Assembly: GCA_016718405.1 (NCBI GenBank)
Contig: JADKDJ010000012.1
Location: forward strand, 1 to 64,000
Direction: 5' to 3'
Source of the DNA: Candidatus Rhodoferax odensensis
GTDB taxonomy: Bacteria; Pseudomonadota; Gammaproteobacteria; Burkholderiales; Burkholderiaceae_C
Length of the DNA: 64,000 bases
The notes beneath the pieces were generated by a model that did not search any database, was not told where the DNA came from, and saw only the letters and a list, made by a program, of their open reading frames with translations. A program made the position numbers and the translations under genes. Positions 55,879 to 64,000 of this stretch are shown piece by piece (within the stretch, counting starts at the first letter, position 1; each line of letters opens with the position of its first letter).

Positions 55879-56523
55879 CTACCATCGTTTGCCAGTCTGG
55901 TTGTCCAACATCGGTTTGATGCGGGCCGACACCGCCTCACGAGCCCGGAAAATCCTGGATCGAACCGTTCCGATAGGGCAGCTCATCATCTCGGCAATCT
56001 CTTCATAGGTCAGTCCCTCCACTTCCCTAAGGGTAATGGCCTGCCTCAACTCATCAGGCAGTTGCTCCAGCGCCGCATTTACTGCTGCGGCGATTTCCCG
56101 AGCCGCCAACACCGACTCGGGCGTCTCGGTAGTGATTGGTTCACTTTTCTGCCAAGAAGTTTCATCGCCGTCGTCATCGGACTGAAATGGCGCCTCGAAA
56201 ACGCTGTTGTCGCGCTTGAGTTGAAGCAGGTACTTCTTGGCCGTATTGGTAGCAATGCGGTACAGCCAGGTGTAGAACTGCGACTCCCCTCGGAACTGAT
56301 GCAGCGCCCGGTAGGCCCTGATGAAGGTCTCCTGGGCGATGTCTTCGATCAGGTCAGTGTCGCGCACCATACGACCGATCAGCCTCTGGATGCGCCGCTG
56401 GTACTTGATCACCAGCAATTCGAAGGCTCGCTGATCCCCGGCAACGGACCTTTCGACCAACTGCTGGTCGCTGTCAGCGACTGGTATAAGCGCCGGTTGA
56501 AGTGCTGGATCTGGTTCGCTCAT
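55879..56523 (-). CDS. rpoE: RNA polymerase sigma-E factor
   Basis: 214 residues. ECF sigma factor for envelope stress. Region 2 (QRAFELLVIKYQRRIQRLIG, DIAQETFIRAYRALHQFRGE, FYTWLYRIATNTAKKYLLQL) and region 4 (LPDELRQAITLREVEGLTYE, EIAEMMSCPIGTVRSRIFRA) are both clear. An acidic insertion (FQSDDDGDETSWQK) separates the two. Its start overlaps the stop of the upstream small gene. Confidence 0.96.
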   Translation of the reverse strand: MSEPDPALQPALIPVADSDQQLVERSVAGDQRAFELLVIKYQRRIQRLIGRMVRDTDLIEDIAQETFIRAYRALHQFRGESQFYTWLYRIATNTAKKYLLQLKRDNSVFEAPFQSDDDGDETSWQKSEPITTETPESVLAAREIAAAVNAALEQLPDELRQAITLREVEGLTYEEIAEMMSCPIGTVRSRIFRAREAVSARIKPMLDNQTGKRW

Positions 56524-56930
56524 AGGGGCATGTCACGGCCAGCGCCACCTGTGTTATGCACAGCCGTTGACACCGTTGCTCGTCGCAATGCCGCCCACGC
56601 AGCGGGTTCGGAACGCCGGTGCAGGCTCAACCAGAGCCTTTGGCCATCTTGGCCTGTAAATATGACAACCAGCATCCGCTGAAGATCGACCATCACGGTC
56701 ACGCTGCCGCGAATGGCAAGCCCACGAGAATACCAAGTCCATTCGCCTGCAACATACTTCAATAACCCAGCTTGGTCGTGGCGTGCCGCCCACGCAGTGG
56801 CGCCCAGGGAGACAAGCCACGCCCCCAGCGCTACCGCCGACCGCACGCCAAAGGGGTCAGGTTGAGTCGACCCGTATGCGGCAGCAGCCACACCCCCCGC
56901 AGTCAACGCGCACAGGTAAAGCCATCGCAT
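56520..56930 (-). CDS. Hypothetical membrane protein upstream of rpoE
   Basis: 136 residues from ATG at 56930 (MRWLYLCALTAGGVAAAAYG); an alternative ATG at 56975 adds 15 residues. Two hydrophobic segments near the N-terminus, then a soluble domain (EWTWYSRGLAIRGSVTVMVD, RMLVVIFTGQDGQRLWLSLH) reminiscent of YgfX/CptA-like proteins. It overlaps rpoE by four bases, and a gene of this kind is common in this position between fabF and rpoE. Function unknown. Confidence 0.75.
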   Translation of the reverse strand: MRWLYLCALTAGGVAAAAYGSTQPDPFGVRSAVALGAWLVSLGATAWAARHDQAGLLKYVAGEWTWYSRGLAIRGSVTVMVDLQRMLVVIFTGQDGQRLWLSLHRRSEPAAWAALRRATVSTAVHNTGGAGRDMPL

Positions 56931-57020
56931 GGACCCTGGTCCCACCGGAAAGCCAACCGCTGGGGCGTGGTGCATGGTCGCGTGATGCCGGCAGTGAGAT
57001 GCGCCAGAGACGACGCAGGG

Positions 57021-58268
57021 TCAGGGCGCGCGCTTGAACACCAATGAACCGTTGGTGCCCCCAAACCCGAAGTTGTTCTTCAGGGCCACGTCAATGCGCA
57101 TGTCGCGGGCTGTGTTGGCGCAGTAGTCCAGGTCACATTCCGGGTCTTGGTTGACCAGGTTGATCGTCGGTGGGCTCTTCTGATGGTACAGCGCCAGTAC
57201 AGTGAAGACCGACTCGACACCACCCGCCCCACCCAGCAGGTGACCGGTCATCGACTTGGTTGAGTTGACCACTACCTTCTTCGCCGCATCGCCGAGGGCC
57301 GCCTTGATCGCGTTGGTCTCGTTGATGTCGCCCAGCGGAGTCGAAGTACCGTGCGCATTGAGGTAGTCCACCTCATCGACATTGACGCCTGCGTTGCGCA
57401 TCGCATTGACCATAGCGCGGCGCGGGCCATCCATATTGGGCGCAGTCATGTGGCCGGCGTCGGCGCTCATGCCGAAACCTGCCAACTCGGCATAAATCCT
57501 GGCGCCGCGGGCCTTCGCATGCTCGTATTCTTCAAGCACCATCACGCCCGCCCCTTCGCCCAGCACAAATCCGTCGCGATCCTTGTCAAACGGTCGCGAA
57601 GCGGCCGCGGGGTCGTCATTTCGCGTGGAAAGTGCTCGCATCGCTGCAAAACCACCAATACCCAACGGAGACACGGTAGCCTCGGCACCGCCAGCAATCA
57701 TCACGTCGGCATCACCGTATTCGATCATCCGGCCAGCATCCCCAATGCAATGCAGTCCGGTGGTGCAAGCGGTGACGATGGCGAGATTCGGGCCTTTGAA
57801 CCCGAAATGAATGGAAACCTGACCCGCGATCATGTTGACAATCGTCGAGGGTACGAAAAATGGCGAAATCCGTCGGGCGCCACGGTTGAGAAACTCGGAG
57901 TGAACAGACTCAATCATGGGCAGGCCACCAATGCCTGAGCCGATCACGCAACCGATGCGCGTTGCGAATTCACCATCCAACGCGTCGCCTGTGGGCAAGC
58001 CAGCATCCGCCACGGCTTGGGCCGCAGCAGCAACACCGTAGTGAATGAAGGCATCCATCGTGCGCGCTTCTTTGGCACTGATGTAGGCCTCCAGATTGAA
58101 ACCCTTGACCTCCCCGGCGATCTTGCAGGAAAAAGTCGAAGGATCAAACTTGGTGATCAAGTCGATACCAGACTGGCCAGCCAACAAATTTGTCCATGCC
58201 TGCTCCACCGTATTGCCCACGGGGCTGACGCATCCCAAACCAGTAACGACTACGCGACGACGGGACAT
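57021..58268 (-). CDS. fabF: Beta-ketoacyl-ACP synthase II
   Basis: 415 residues. Elongating condensing enzyme of fatty acid synthesis. VVVTGLGCVSPVGNTVEQAW opens the protein; the catalytic Cys is in LAIVTACTTGLHCIGDAGRM, and the two active-site His are in NAHGTSTPLGD and KSMTGHLLGGAGGVES. It follows acpP, as in other fab clusters. Confidence 0.96.
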   Translation of the reverse strand: MSRRRVVVTGLGCVSPVGNTVEQAWTNLLAGQSGIDLITKFDPSTFSCKIAGEVKGFNLEAYISAKEARTMDAFIHYGVAAAAQAVADAGLPTGDALDGEFATRIGCVIGSGIGGLPMIESVHSEFLNRGARRISPFFVPSTIVNMIAGQVSIHFGFKGPNLAIVTACTTGLHCIGDAGRMIEYGDADVMIAGGAEATVSPLGIGGFAAMRALSTRNDDPAAASRPFDKDRDGFVLGEGAGVMVLEEYEHAKARGARIYAELAGFGMSADAGHMTAPNMDGPRRAMVNAMRNAGVNVDEVDYLNAHGTSTPLGDINETNAIKAALGDAAKKVVVNSTKSMTGHLLGGAGGVESVFTVLALYHQKSPPTINLVNQDPECDLDYCANTARDMRIDVALKNNFGFGGTNGSLVFKRAP

Positions 58269-58403
58269 AAATTAGCGATTCTGTGTTTCGTCTGAAAGGA
58301 ACCGAGGCAGTCGTCGCTCCATGCCGGCGCGCGCAAGCGACCATGCTGCCGTCGGCTTTGAGAGTCCACCGACACGTGCCGAGAACACCTCAGGCGTCGG
58401 GCG

Positions 58404-58643
58404 CTAGGCCTTTTGATGGGTATTGGCGTAGTCGATCGCGTTTTGAACGGTCGTGATCTTCTCCGCGTCCTCATCCGGAATCTCGATTCCGAATTCATCC
58501 TCCAATGCCATCACCAGCTCCACCGTATCCAGGGAGTCGGCACCCAGATCAGCCACGAAGGCCTTTTCATTGGTGACTTGGGACTCTTCGACACCGAGTT
58601 GCTCGGCAATGATCTTCTTAACGCGTGCTTCGATATCGCTCAT
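58404..58643 (-). CDS. acpP: Acyl carrier protein
   Basis: 79 residues from ATG at 58643 (MSDIEARVKKIIAEQLGVEE). The phosphopantetheine attachment Ser is in FVADLGADSLDTVELVMALE. It carries the growing chain through the fab enzymes around it and is the substrate of AcpS encoded at 45547. The fabG-acpP-fabF order is standard. Confidence 0.97.
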   Translation of the reverse strand: MSDIEARVKKIIAEQLGVEESQVTNEKAFVADLGADSLDTVELVMALEDEFGIEIPDEDAEKITTVQNAIDYANTHQKA

Positions 58644-58751
58644 GGGTTCCCTCAAAGGGTTGTAAAAGAATCCGTGATTTTAGCCGGGCTCGATGACTTC
58701 TCAACGCCCCCGCAGCCGAACGGACAAATCGGCGTCGCTCTGTTTCGTCGG

Positions 58752-59498
58752 CTACAGGTACATCCCGCCATTGACGTGCAATTCTTGACCGGTTACATAA
58801 CCCGCCTGTGGGGACGCCAAGTAGGCAACCGCATGCGCGATGTCAGCTGGCTTGCCAAGATGCCCGAGAGGAATCTGCCCAAGCAGCGTCTTTTGCTGAT
58901 CCTCCGGCAATCCTGCCGTCATGTCGGTTTCGATGAAACCGGGCGCGACACAGTTGACCGTGATACCGCGCGAGCCCAGCTCCCTGGCCAGTGCCCTAGT
59001 CATGCCCGCCACGCCAGCCTTTGCCGCGGCGTAGTTCGCTTGCCCGGGGTTGCCCGATGCGCCCACTACCGAAGTGATGTTGATGATGCGCCCATAGCGC
59101 TGCTTCATCATGGTGCGCATCACTGCCCGACTCATGCGAAAGACGGCCTTCAGGTTGGTATCGATGACGGCATCCCACTCTTCGTCTTTCATGCGCATGG
59201 CAAGATTGTCACGGGTAATGCCCGCATTGTTGACAAGCACCTGCACGCCCCCGTCCGCCTTGACAATCTGATCCAGTAGCGCCTGCCCGGCCGCGGCATC
59301 GTTGACATTGAGCACTTCGCCGCGGCAACCCGCGAAGGCCGCCAGGGTCTGCGTGATCTTCTCGGCGCCAACCTCCGTGGTGGCGGTGCCAATCACGCGC
59401 AGACCGCGTTTGGCCAACTCCAGGGCGATTGCGGCACCGATGCCACGCGATGCACCCGTAACCAACGCGACTTGACCCTCATATTTAATATCACTCAT
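58752..59498 (-). CDS. fabG: 3-oxoacyl-ACP reductase
   Basis: 248 residues from ATG at 59498 (MSDIKYEGQVALVTGASRGI); the start at 59519 would add 7 residues inside fabD. Short-chain dehydrogenase using NADPH: TGASRGIG cofactor motif, NNAGITRDNLAMRM, and catalytic Ser/Tyr/Lys in NITSVVGASGNPGQANYAAA plus K. Its start overlaps fabD by 8 bases. Confidence 0.96.
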   Translation of the reverse strand: MSDIKYEGQVALVTGASRGIGAAIALELAKRGLRVIGTATTEVGAEKITQTLAAFAGCRGEVLNVNDAAAGQALLDQIVKADGGVQVLVNNAGITRDNLAMRMKDEEWDAVIDTNLKAVFRMSRAVMRTMMKQRYGRIINITSVVGASGNPGQANYAAAKAGVAGMTRALARELGSRGITVNCVAPGFIETDMTAGLPEDQQKTLLGQIPLGHLGKPADIAHAVAYLASPQAGYVTGQELHVNGGMYL

Positions 59499-60456
59499 GC
59501 TCGTCACCCAGTAGTTCACGTTTCACTTCAACCAGACTGCCCGGATCGAGCAGGGCCATGCCATTCATCTCGGGGTCAATTCGTCTGACCATGCCGGCCA
59601 ACACCTTGCCTGGACCACACTCCACCACCGAGACGATGCCGTGCGCCTTGATGGCGCGCACGCATTCCACCCAGCGAACTGGGCCAAACGCCTGGCGGTA
59701 CAAAGCATCGCGAATGCGGTCGGCATCCACTTCGATGGCAACATCGACGTTGTTGATCAACGCGATACCGGGTGAGGAGAACTCGACGCTTTCCAGTTGC
59801 TCGCGAAGCCGCTCGGCGGCCGGGCGCATCAGACTCGAATGAAACGGCGCGGATACCGGCAACGGCAGTGCCCGCTTGGCGCCCTGGGCTTTGACGGCCT
59901 CGCAGGCGCGTTCCACCGCCGCCTTGCTGCCAGCAATTACAGTTTGCGCCGGATCATTGAAGTTGACGGCCTCGACAACCTCGGCGCAATCGAGGCCAAA
60001 GCCGCGCGTCACGTCCAGGCAGATGGCGACGACCTTGTCCGCGTCCATTCCCAAAACGGCCGCCATGGCCCCAACACCGACTGGCACCGCTTCCTGCATG
60101 GCTTGCGCCCGAAAACGCACCAGCGGGGCGGCCTGACGCAAAGTGATGACGCCTGCCGCAACCATCGCCGAGTACTCGCCCAACGAGTGCCCCGCAACGG
60201 CAGTCGGCAGCTTGCCGGTTTCGGCCATCCAGGCCCGAAACGCGGCCACACCGGCCACCAACATCACGGGCTGTGTGTTGGTAGTCAGCGCCAGGACCTC
60301 CTTGGGTCCTTCCTGAATCAGCTTGCCAATGTTCTCACCCAAAGCATCGGAGGCCTCGGCGAGCACTTCTTGCACCACAGGATGGTCACCCCAGCCATCG
60401 AGCATGCCCACTGACTGGGACCCTTGCCCGGGAAACACAAACGCGAATGACTTCAT
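59491..60456 (-). CDS. fabD: Malonyl-CoA:ACP transacylase
   Basis: 321 residues. Moves malonyl from CoA to ACP. FVFPGQGSQSVGMLDGWGDH is the N-terminal signature, the nucleophile Ser lies in VAGHSLGEYSAMVAAGVI, and the catalytic His in PVSAPFHSSLMRPAAERL. It lies between fabH and fabG on the same strand. Confidence 0.96.
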   Translation of the reverse strand: MKSFAFVFPGQGSQSVGMLDGWGDHPVVQEVLAEASDALGENIGKLIQEGPKEVLALTTNTQPVMLVAGVAAFRAWMAETGKLPTAVAGHSLGEYSAMVAAGVITLRQAAPLVRFRAQAMQEAVPVGVGAMAAVLGMDADKVVAICLDVTRGFGLDCAEVVEAVNFNDPAQTVIAGSKAAVERACEAVKAQGAKRALPLPVSAPFHSSLMRPAAERLREQLESVEFSSPGIALINNVDVAIEVDADRIRDALYRQAFGPVRWVECVRAIKAHGIVSVVECGPGKVLAGMVRRIDPEMNGMALLDPGSLVEVKRELLGDEHE

Positions 60457-60568
60457 GCTGTCAACACCTACTCAGTTAAGGAGCGCATTGATCGCCCAAT
60501 AGCGACGGACTCACGCTTGAAACATCAATTTGGAAACCTGCCGCACCACCGGAACACGCCGGCGCGAA

Positions 60569-61546
60569 CTAATAGTTCAAAAGGACCGCGCCCCAGGTAA
60601 AACCACCCCCAACGCCTTCGAGCATCAGCAGATCGCCGCGCTTGACTTGACCGCTGCGCACGGCCGAGTCAAGCGCCAACGGAATCGACGCCGCCGACGT
60701 ATTGCCATGCTGATCCACAGTGACCACCACTTGGCTCATGGGCAACTTTAGCTTGCGGGCCGTGCTTTGCATAATCCGAATGTTGGCTTGATGCGGAATC
60801 AGCCAGTCGATATCCGCTTCGGTCTTGCCGGCTTTCTCCAGCACGGCCCTCGCTGCGCTCTCCAGCACGCCCACCGCTAGCTTGAAAACAGCCTGCCCGT
60901 CCATCTTGAGCAAGGGGTCCCCCAGTACCGCACCCCCACTGACATGCCCCGGCACACAAAGAATGCCGACGTGCTTGCCATCAGCGTGCAAATCGCTCGC
61001 GAGAATGCCCGGCGTGTCGGACGCCTCCAGGACCACGGCGCCGGCACCATCTCCAAATAACACGCAGGTGGTGCGGTCCTTGAAATCCAGAATGCGGGAG
61101 AACACCTCGGCACCGACGACCAGTGCCTTGGTTGCGGCGCCGGTCTGAATCATTGAATCGGCGACCGCCAGCGCGTAGACAAAGCCACTGCAGACAGCCT
61201 GCACGTCAAAGGCGGCTCCGCCATGGGCGCCCAGCTTGTTCTGCAGGATGCAAGCGGTGGAAGGAAAGACCATATCTGGCGTGGAGGTCGCCACGATGAT
61301 CAGATCAATATCTTGCGCCGTCACCCCGGCGGCCTGCAGCGCGCTCCTGCACGCTTGCAGCGCCAAGTCGCTGCTGCCGACGTTTGGCTCCGCAAAGTGC
61401 CGATACCGGATGCCGGTGCGCTCAACAATCCACTGGTCGGATGTTTCCACCCCGGTCGTCGCCAGTTCAGCAGCCAATTCGGCGTTGCTCAACCGGCGCG
61501 GCGGCAGGTAACTGCCGGTGCCGGCAATGCGCGAAAAACGTCTCAT
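60569..61546 (-). CDS. fabH: Beta-ketoacyl-ACP synthase III
   Basis: 325 residues. Starts fatty acid synthesis by condensing acyl-CoA with malonyl-ACP. The active-site Cys is in DVQAVCSGFVYALAVADSMI, His in DWLIPHQANIRIMQSTARKL and Asn in DQHGNTSAASIPLALDSAV. Its ATG lies directly at the end of plsX. Confidence 0.96.
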   Translation of the reverse strand: MRRFSRIAGTGSYLPPRRLSNAELAAELATTGVETSDQWIVERTGIRYRHFAEPNVGSSDLALQACRSALQAAGVTAQDIDLIIVATSTPDMVFPSTACILQNKLGAHGGAAFDVQAVCSGFVYALAVADSMIQTGAATKALVVGAEVFSRILDFKDRTTCVLFGDGAGAVVLEASDTPGILASDLHADGKHVGILCVPGHVSGGAVLGDPLLKMDGQAVFKLAVGVLESAARAVLEKAGKTEADIDWLIPHQANIRIMQSTARKLKLPMSQVVVTVDQHGNTSAASIPLALDSAVRSGQVKRGDLLMLEGVGGGFTWGAVLLNY

Positions 61547-62599
61547 TTAGGGAATCGTGGCAACCGCTTCCGGTTGCATCATCGATCCCGGCGCCGCCAA
61601 CAGTGGCGCCGCATGTGCGATGCGAACTCGAACCCGGTCTATCAAATTGTTCTGGGCTGCATCATACGCTCGGTCGAGCGCATAGCCAAAACCCAGCTCG
61701 TCAGCCGATCCATGGCTCTTGAACACCAGCCCACGCAATCCCAACAACGCCGCACCGTTGTACCGTCGGTGATCAAACTTGCTTTTCATGGCAGATAGAA
61801 TCGGATAAGCCACAATAGCCGCAATTTTGGCGTAGATACTGCGAGTGAATTCCGCTTTCAGGAAATTAATGATCATCGCCGCAACCCCTTCAGCGGTCTT
61901 TAATGCGACGTTTCCAACAAAGCCATCACACACGACGATGTCGGCCGTTCCCTTCAGGATGTCGTCACCCTCAACATTGCCATAGAAGTTCAAATCACCG
62001 GAATTAGAGGCGGATCGCAACAATTCGCCTGCTTTTTTGATGGTTTCACTGCCTTTAATGATTTCTTCGCCAATGTTGAGAAGACCCACGGTTGGGTTGT
62101 CACCGCCCTTGAGGACAGAAACCAGAACTGAGCCCATCAGAGCAAACTGCAGCAAGTGTTCGGCACTGCAGTCCACATTGGCGCCCAGATCGAGCATGGT
62201 GGTGGCGCAACCTTTGGCATTGGGAATCTGCGCGGCAATGGCGGGGCGGTCAATGCCATCGAGGGTTTTGAGCACGTAGCGGGAGATCGCCATCAAGGCG
62301 CCGGTGTTCCCGGCCGACACGGCGGCCTGCGCCGCGCCCTCTTTCACTTGTGTGATCGCCACCCGCATTGACGAGCTTTTCTTGCGGCGCAGCGCAACCT
62401 CGATCGAATCGTCCATGCCGACGACCTCAGAGGCGGTGACGATACTGGCGCGCGGGTGCGAGAAATCACGCAAACTTTCGGGCAACCCGACCAACACCAA
62501 CCTGGCTTCCGGATGGCGGTCCAGAAAACGCTTACAGGCGGGCAGCGTGACACGGGGGCCGTGGTCGCCTCCCATGCAGTCAACAGCAATAGTGATCAT
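61547..62599 (-). CDS. plsX: Phosphate acyltransferase PlsX
   Basis: 350 residues. Makes acyl-phosphate from acyl-ACP, linking fatty acid and phospholipid synthesis. MITIAVDCMGGDHGPRVTLP, SIEVALRRKKSSSMRVAITQ-type region, VSAGNTGALMAISRYVLKTL and VCDGFVGNVALKTAEGVAAM are typical. It is between rpmF and fabH. Confidence 0.95.
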   Translation of the reverse strand: MITIAVDCMGGDHGPRVTLPACKRFLDRHPEARLVLVGLPESLRDFSHPRASIVTASEVVGMDDSIEVALRRKKSSSMRVAITQVKEGAAQAAVSAGNTGALMAISRYVLKTLDGIDRPAIAAQIPNAKGCATTMLDLGANVDCSAEHLLQFALMGSVLVSVLKGGDNPTVGLLNIGEEIIKGSETIKKAGELLRSASNSGDLNFYGNVEGDDILKGTADIVVCDGFVGNVALKTAEGVAAMIINFLKAEFTRSIYAKIAAIVAYPILSAMKSKFDHRRYNGAALLGLRGLVFKSHGSADELGFGYALDRAYDAAQNNLIDRVRVRIAHAAPLLAAPGSMMQPEAVATIP

Positions 62600-62705
62600 G
62601 GGAAAAGAATGATGCCAAAGGCTGGCAAGAGGATGCCCATGGCATCAAAACAAAGGCCCGTCGCTACAAACACGGTAGCTTCGGGCCTCGGCCGAACTTG
62701 ACGAA

Positions 62706-62888
62706 TCAGGCTTCGGATTTGGTCTTGAGGACCTTTCGTCCACGGTAAAAGCCGGTCGGGCTAATGTGGTGACGCAGGTGCGTCTCGCCCGTGGTGGGTT
62801 CCACGGCGATTCCCGGCACTACCAAGGCATTATGCGAACGATGCATGCCACGCTTGGAGGGCGACTTCTTATTTTGCTGGACGGCCAT
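62706..62888 (-). CDS. rpmF: 50S ribosomal protein L32
   Basis: 60 residues: MAVQQNKKSPSKRGMHRSHN, then a domain with GETHLRHHISPTGFYRGRKV. The zinc-binding Cys of some L32 forms are absent, as is normal in betaproteobacteria. It sits between the DUF177 gene and plsX, the usual yceD-rpmF-plsX order. Confidence 0.96.
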   Translation of the reverse strand: MAVQQNKKSPSKRGMHRSHNALVVPGIAVEPTTGETHLRHHISPTGFYRGRKVLKTKSEA

Positions 62889-62999
62889 TTTCCGATCCTT
62901 CTATCGAGGTGCGCGCCATAGGCACGTCACTAAGGGTTAGTCGAGATTGCACGTGTCGTCCACGCGCGAAGCCTTAAATTATAGCCCACAACGCCTGCC

Positions 63000-63548
63000 T
63001 CAGCCCTTTTTGGCATTTCGCAGCGTCGCCAACGCCTCGAACGGCATGGGTTTGGTCGCCTGGGCCAGCTCAAAACCCGGGTCGACCGCACTGAGAATGA
63101 CGTTGCCGGGACAGGTCTCGTGGCGCGGAACCACTGGCACCGACATCAAGACCTCATCCTCGATGAGATCATGAAGCCTGAACTGTTTCTCCAACACCAA
63201 AACATCCTCATCCGATTGCTCGTCCTCCCGCTCGGCCGCCTCTTCGCTATCGACAAAGCGAAACCAGCGATCGACGACCACCGGCACGGCCACAGCCCCC
63301 ATGCATCGCTGGCACGCCAGGAACAGGCTCACGGTGAGCGTCAGATGCATCCAGGGCTGCATGACGCCCGTCGCTCCGGCGCGCGTTTCAAAGCTCGCGC
63401 TCCAGACCAGCTCCGCCTTTTCCCCCTCGACCAGAACTTCCTCCACGAGTCGAGCAAAATCCAGCAATGGCTCGCACCCGCCGATCTGAGCGTTGGCTAG
63501 GGCCAGCGCCCGAATGTCGACATTGTTCTGGGCGGTGACAGGTTTCAT
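63000..63548 (-). CDS. DUF177 (YceD) family protein
   Basis: 182 residues. YceD-family protein linked to 23S rRNA metabolism and co-transcribed with rpmF. The Cys pair CQRCMG in the middle (LTVSLFLACQRCMGAVAVPV), the acidic stretch EEAAEREDEQSDED and the C-terminal TKPMPFEALATLRNAKKG are usual for the family. It is divergent from maf. Confidence 0.92.
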   Translation of the reverse strand: MKPVTAQNNVDIRALALANAQIGGCEPLLDFARLVEEVLVEGEKAELVWSASFETRAGATGVMQPWMHLTLTVSLFLACQRCMGAVAVPVVVDRWFRFVDSEEAAEREDEQSDEDVLVLEKQFRLHDLIEDEVLMSVPVVPRHETCPGNVILSAVDPGFELAQATKPMPFEALATLRNAKKG

Positions 63549-63573
63549 GCCCGCAGTGTAAGAGAATCAAGCG

Positions 63574-64000
63574 ATGAACTTCTGCCCCGCACCCAAGCTG
63601 ATCCTGGCTTCCACATCGCCCTATCGTCGCGAGCTATTGGCCCGGCTGCGCCTGCCCTTTGACGTGACCCCTCCAGAGGTCGACGAGACGCCACAGGACC
63701 AAGAGACGCCAGCGCACCTCGCCAGTCGACTTGCCGCAAGCAAAGCCGACGTCGTGGCAGACAGGCACCCAGATGGCGTGGTGATTGGATCGGATCAGGT
63801 CGCCGACCTGAACGGCGAGTCAATTGGCAAACCCGGCAATCACGAACGCGCCGTGGAACAACTGCGCCGAATGCGAGGCTGCAGCGTAACCTTTCACACG
63901 GCAGTCTCTGTCGTGTGCAGGCGGACTGGCTATGCCCAAACTGAGGTGGCGCAGGTCCGTGTGGTCTTTCGCGACCTGAACGATGACGAAATCGAACGCT
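63574..64000 (+). CDS. maf: Maf-like nucleotide pyrophosphatase, 3' truncated by the window
   Basis: The first 142 codons are present and open to the last base. Starts MNFCPAPKLILASTSPYRRE, the Maf signature, followed by VVIGSDQVADLNGESIGKPG with the catalytic Asp and MRGCSVTFHTAVSVV. The family removes pyrophosphate from modified nucleotides and acts in the cytoplasm. It is divergent from the DUF177 gene with 25 bases between starts. The orientation maf-yceD-rpmF is common in proteobacteria. Confidence 0.93.
   Translation, partial: MNFCPAPKLILASTSPYRRELLARLRLPFDVTPPEVDETPQDQETPAHLASRLAASKADVVADRHPDGVVIGSDQVADLNGESIGKPGNHERAVEQLRRMRGCSVTFHTAVSVVCRRTGYAQTEVAQVRVVFRDLNDDEIER

Noticed and set aside
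1..64000. CRISPR array, prophage, integron or insertion sequence
   Set aside because: I found no short regularly spaced repeats, no integrase, transposase or phage structural genes, and no terminal inverted repeats around a gene.

Overview
The window looks like chromosomal DNA of a betaproteobacterium, most likely Burkholderiales near Comamonadaceae. Support comes from the gene orders pheA-tyrA-aroA/cmk-rpsA-ihfB-lapAB-hldA-hldD, recO-era-rnc-lepB-lepA and mucD-rseBA-rpoE-fabF-acpP-fabGDH-plsX-rpmF, from the ANDERFALAA tag of tmRNA, and from a PEP-CTERM protein. I see no transposase, integrase, CRISPR array or tRNA gene.

Layout: 1-1684 is the end of a Kef-type K+/H+ antiporter. 1910-4914 is a DUF1800/DUF1501 pair of exported proteins. 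4953-10142 holds two serralysin-like RTX metallopeptidases that share a ~190-residue C-terminal module. 13705-10126 (minus) is an operon of a small RTX protein made almost only of that module, a TlpA thioredoxin, a DUF4266 lipoprotein, a DUF3570 protein and ApbE. 14548-24304 is the most interesting region: a TetR regulator, a neutral ceramidase, an AraC regulator, a PEP-CTERM protein, and an operon of DUF2147 protein, outer-membrane protein, cytochrome c, FAD lactone/alditol-oxidase-like enzyme and a fold-III PLP enzyme. Two promoters here carry the same paired CTAG-N6-CTAG operator at a 17-bp period and the same upstream CTCAGGGTAA box. I read this as an envelope ceramide/sphingosine utilisation regulon, comparable to the cerN/sphA/sphBCD genes I recall from Pseudomonas aeruginosa but with TetR-type control.

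24430-27708 is a FecR-domain protein, a DUF3365/HAMP haem protein and a Ser/Thr kinase. From 27768 onward the window is core: ssrA, gph-ubiG, an OmpA protein, gyrA, aromatic amino acid synthesis with an aroA-cmk fusion, rpsA-ihfB, LPS assembly and heptose genes, comEA, nagZ-acpS-pdxJ-recO-era-rnc-lepB-lepA, the sigma-E operon, the fatty acid cluster, and a truncated maf at the right edge.

A caution on the sequence: about 20 single-base frameshifts lie in the first 31 kb, many in short homopolymers and one inside gyrA, but I found only one (recO) in the remaining 33 kb. In each case the downstream frame is well preserved, so I describe these genes as single genes and treat the shifts as probable consensus errors, not decay.
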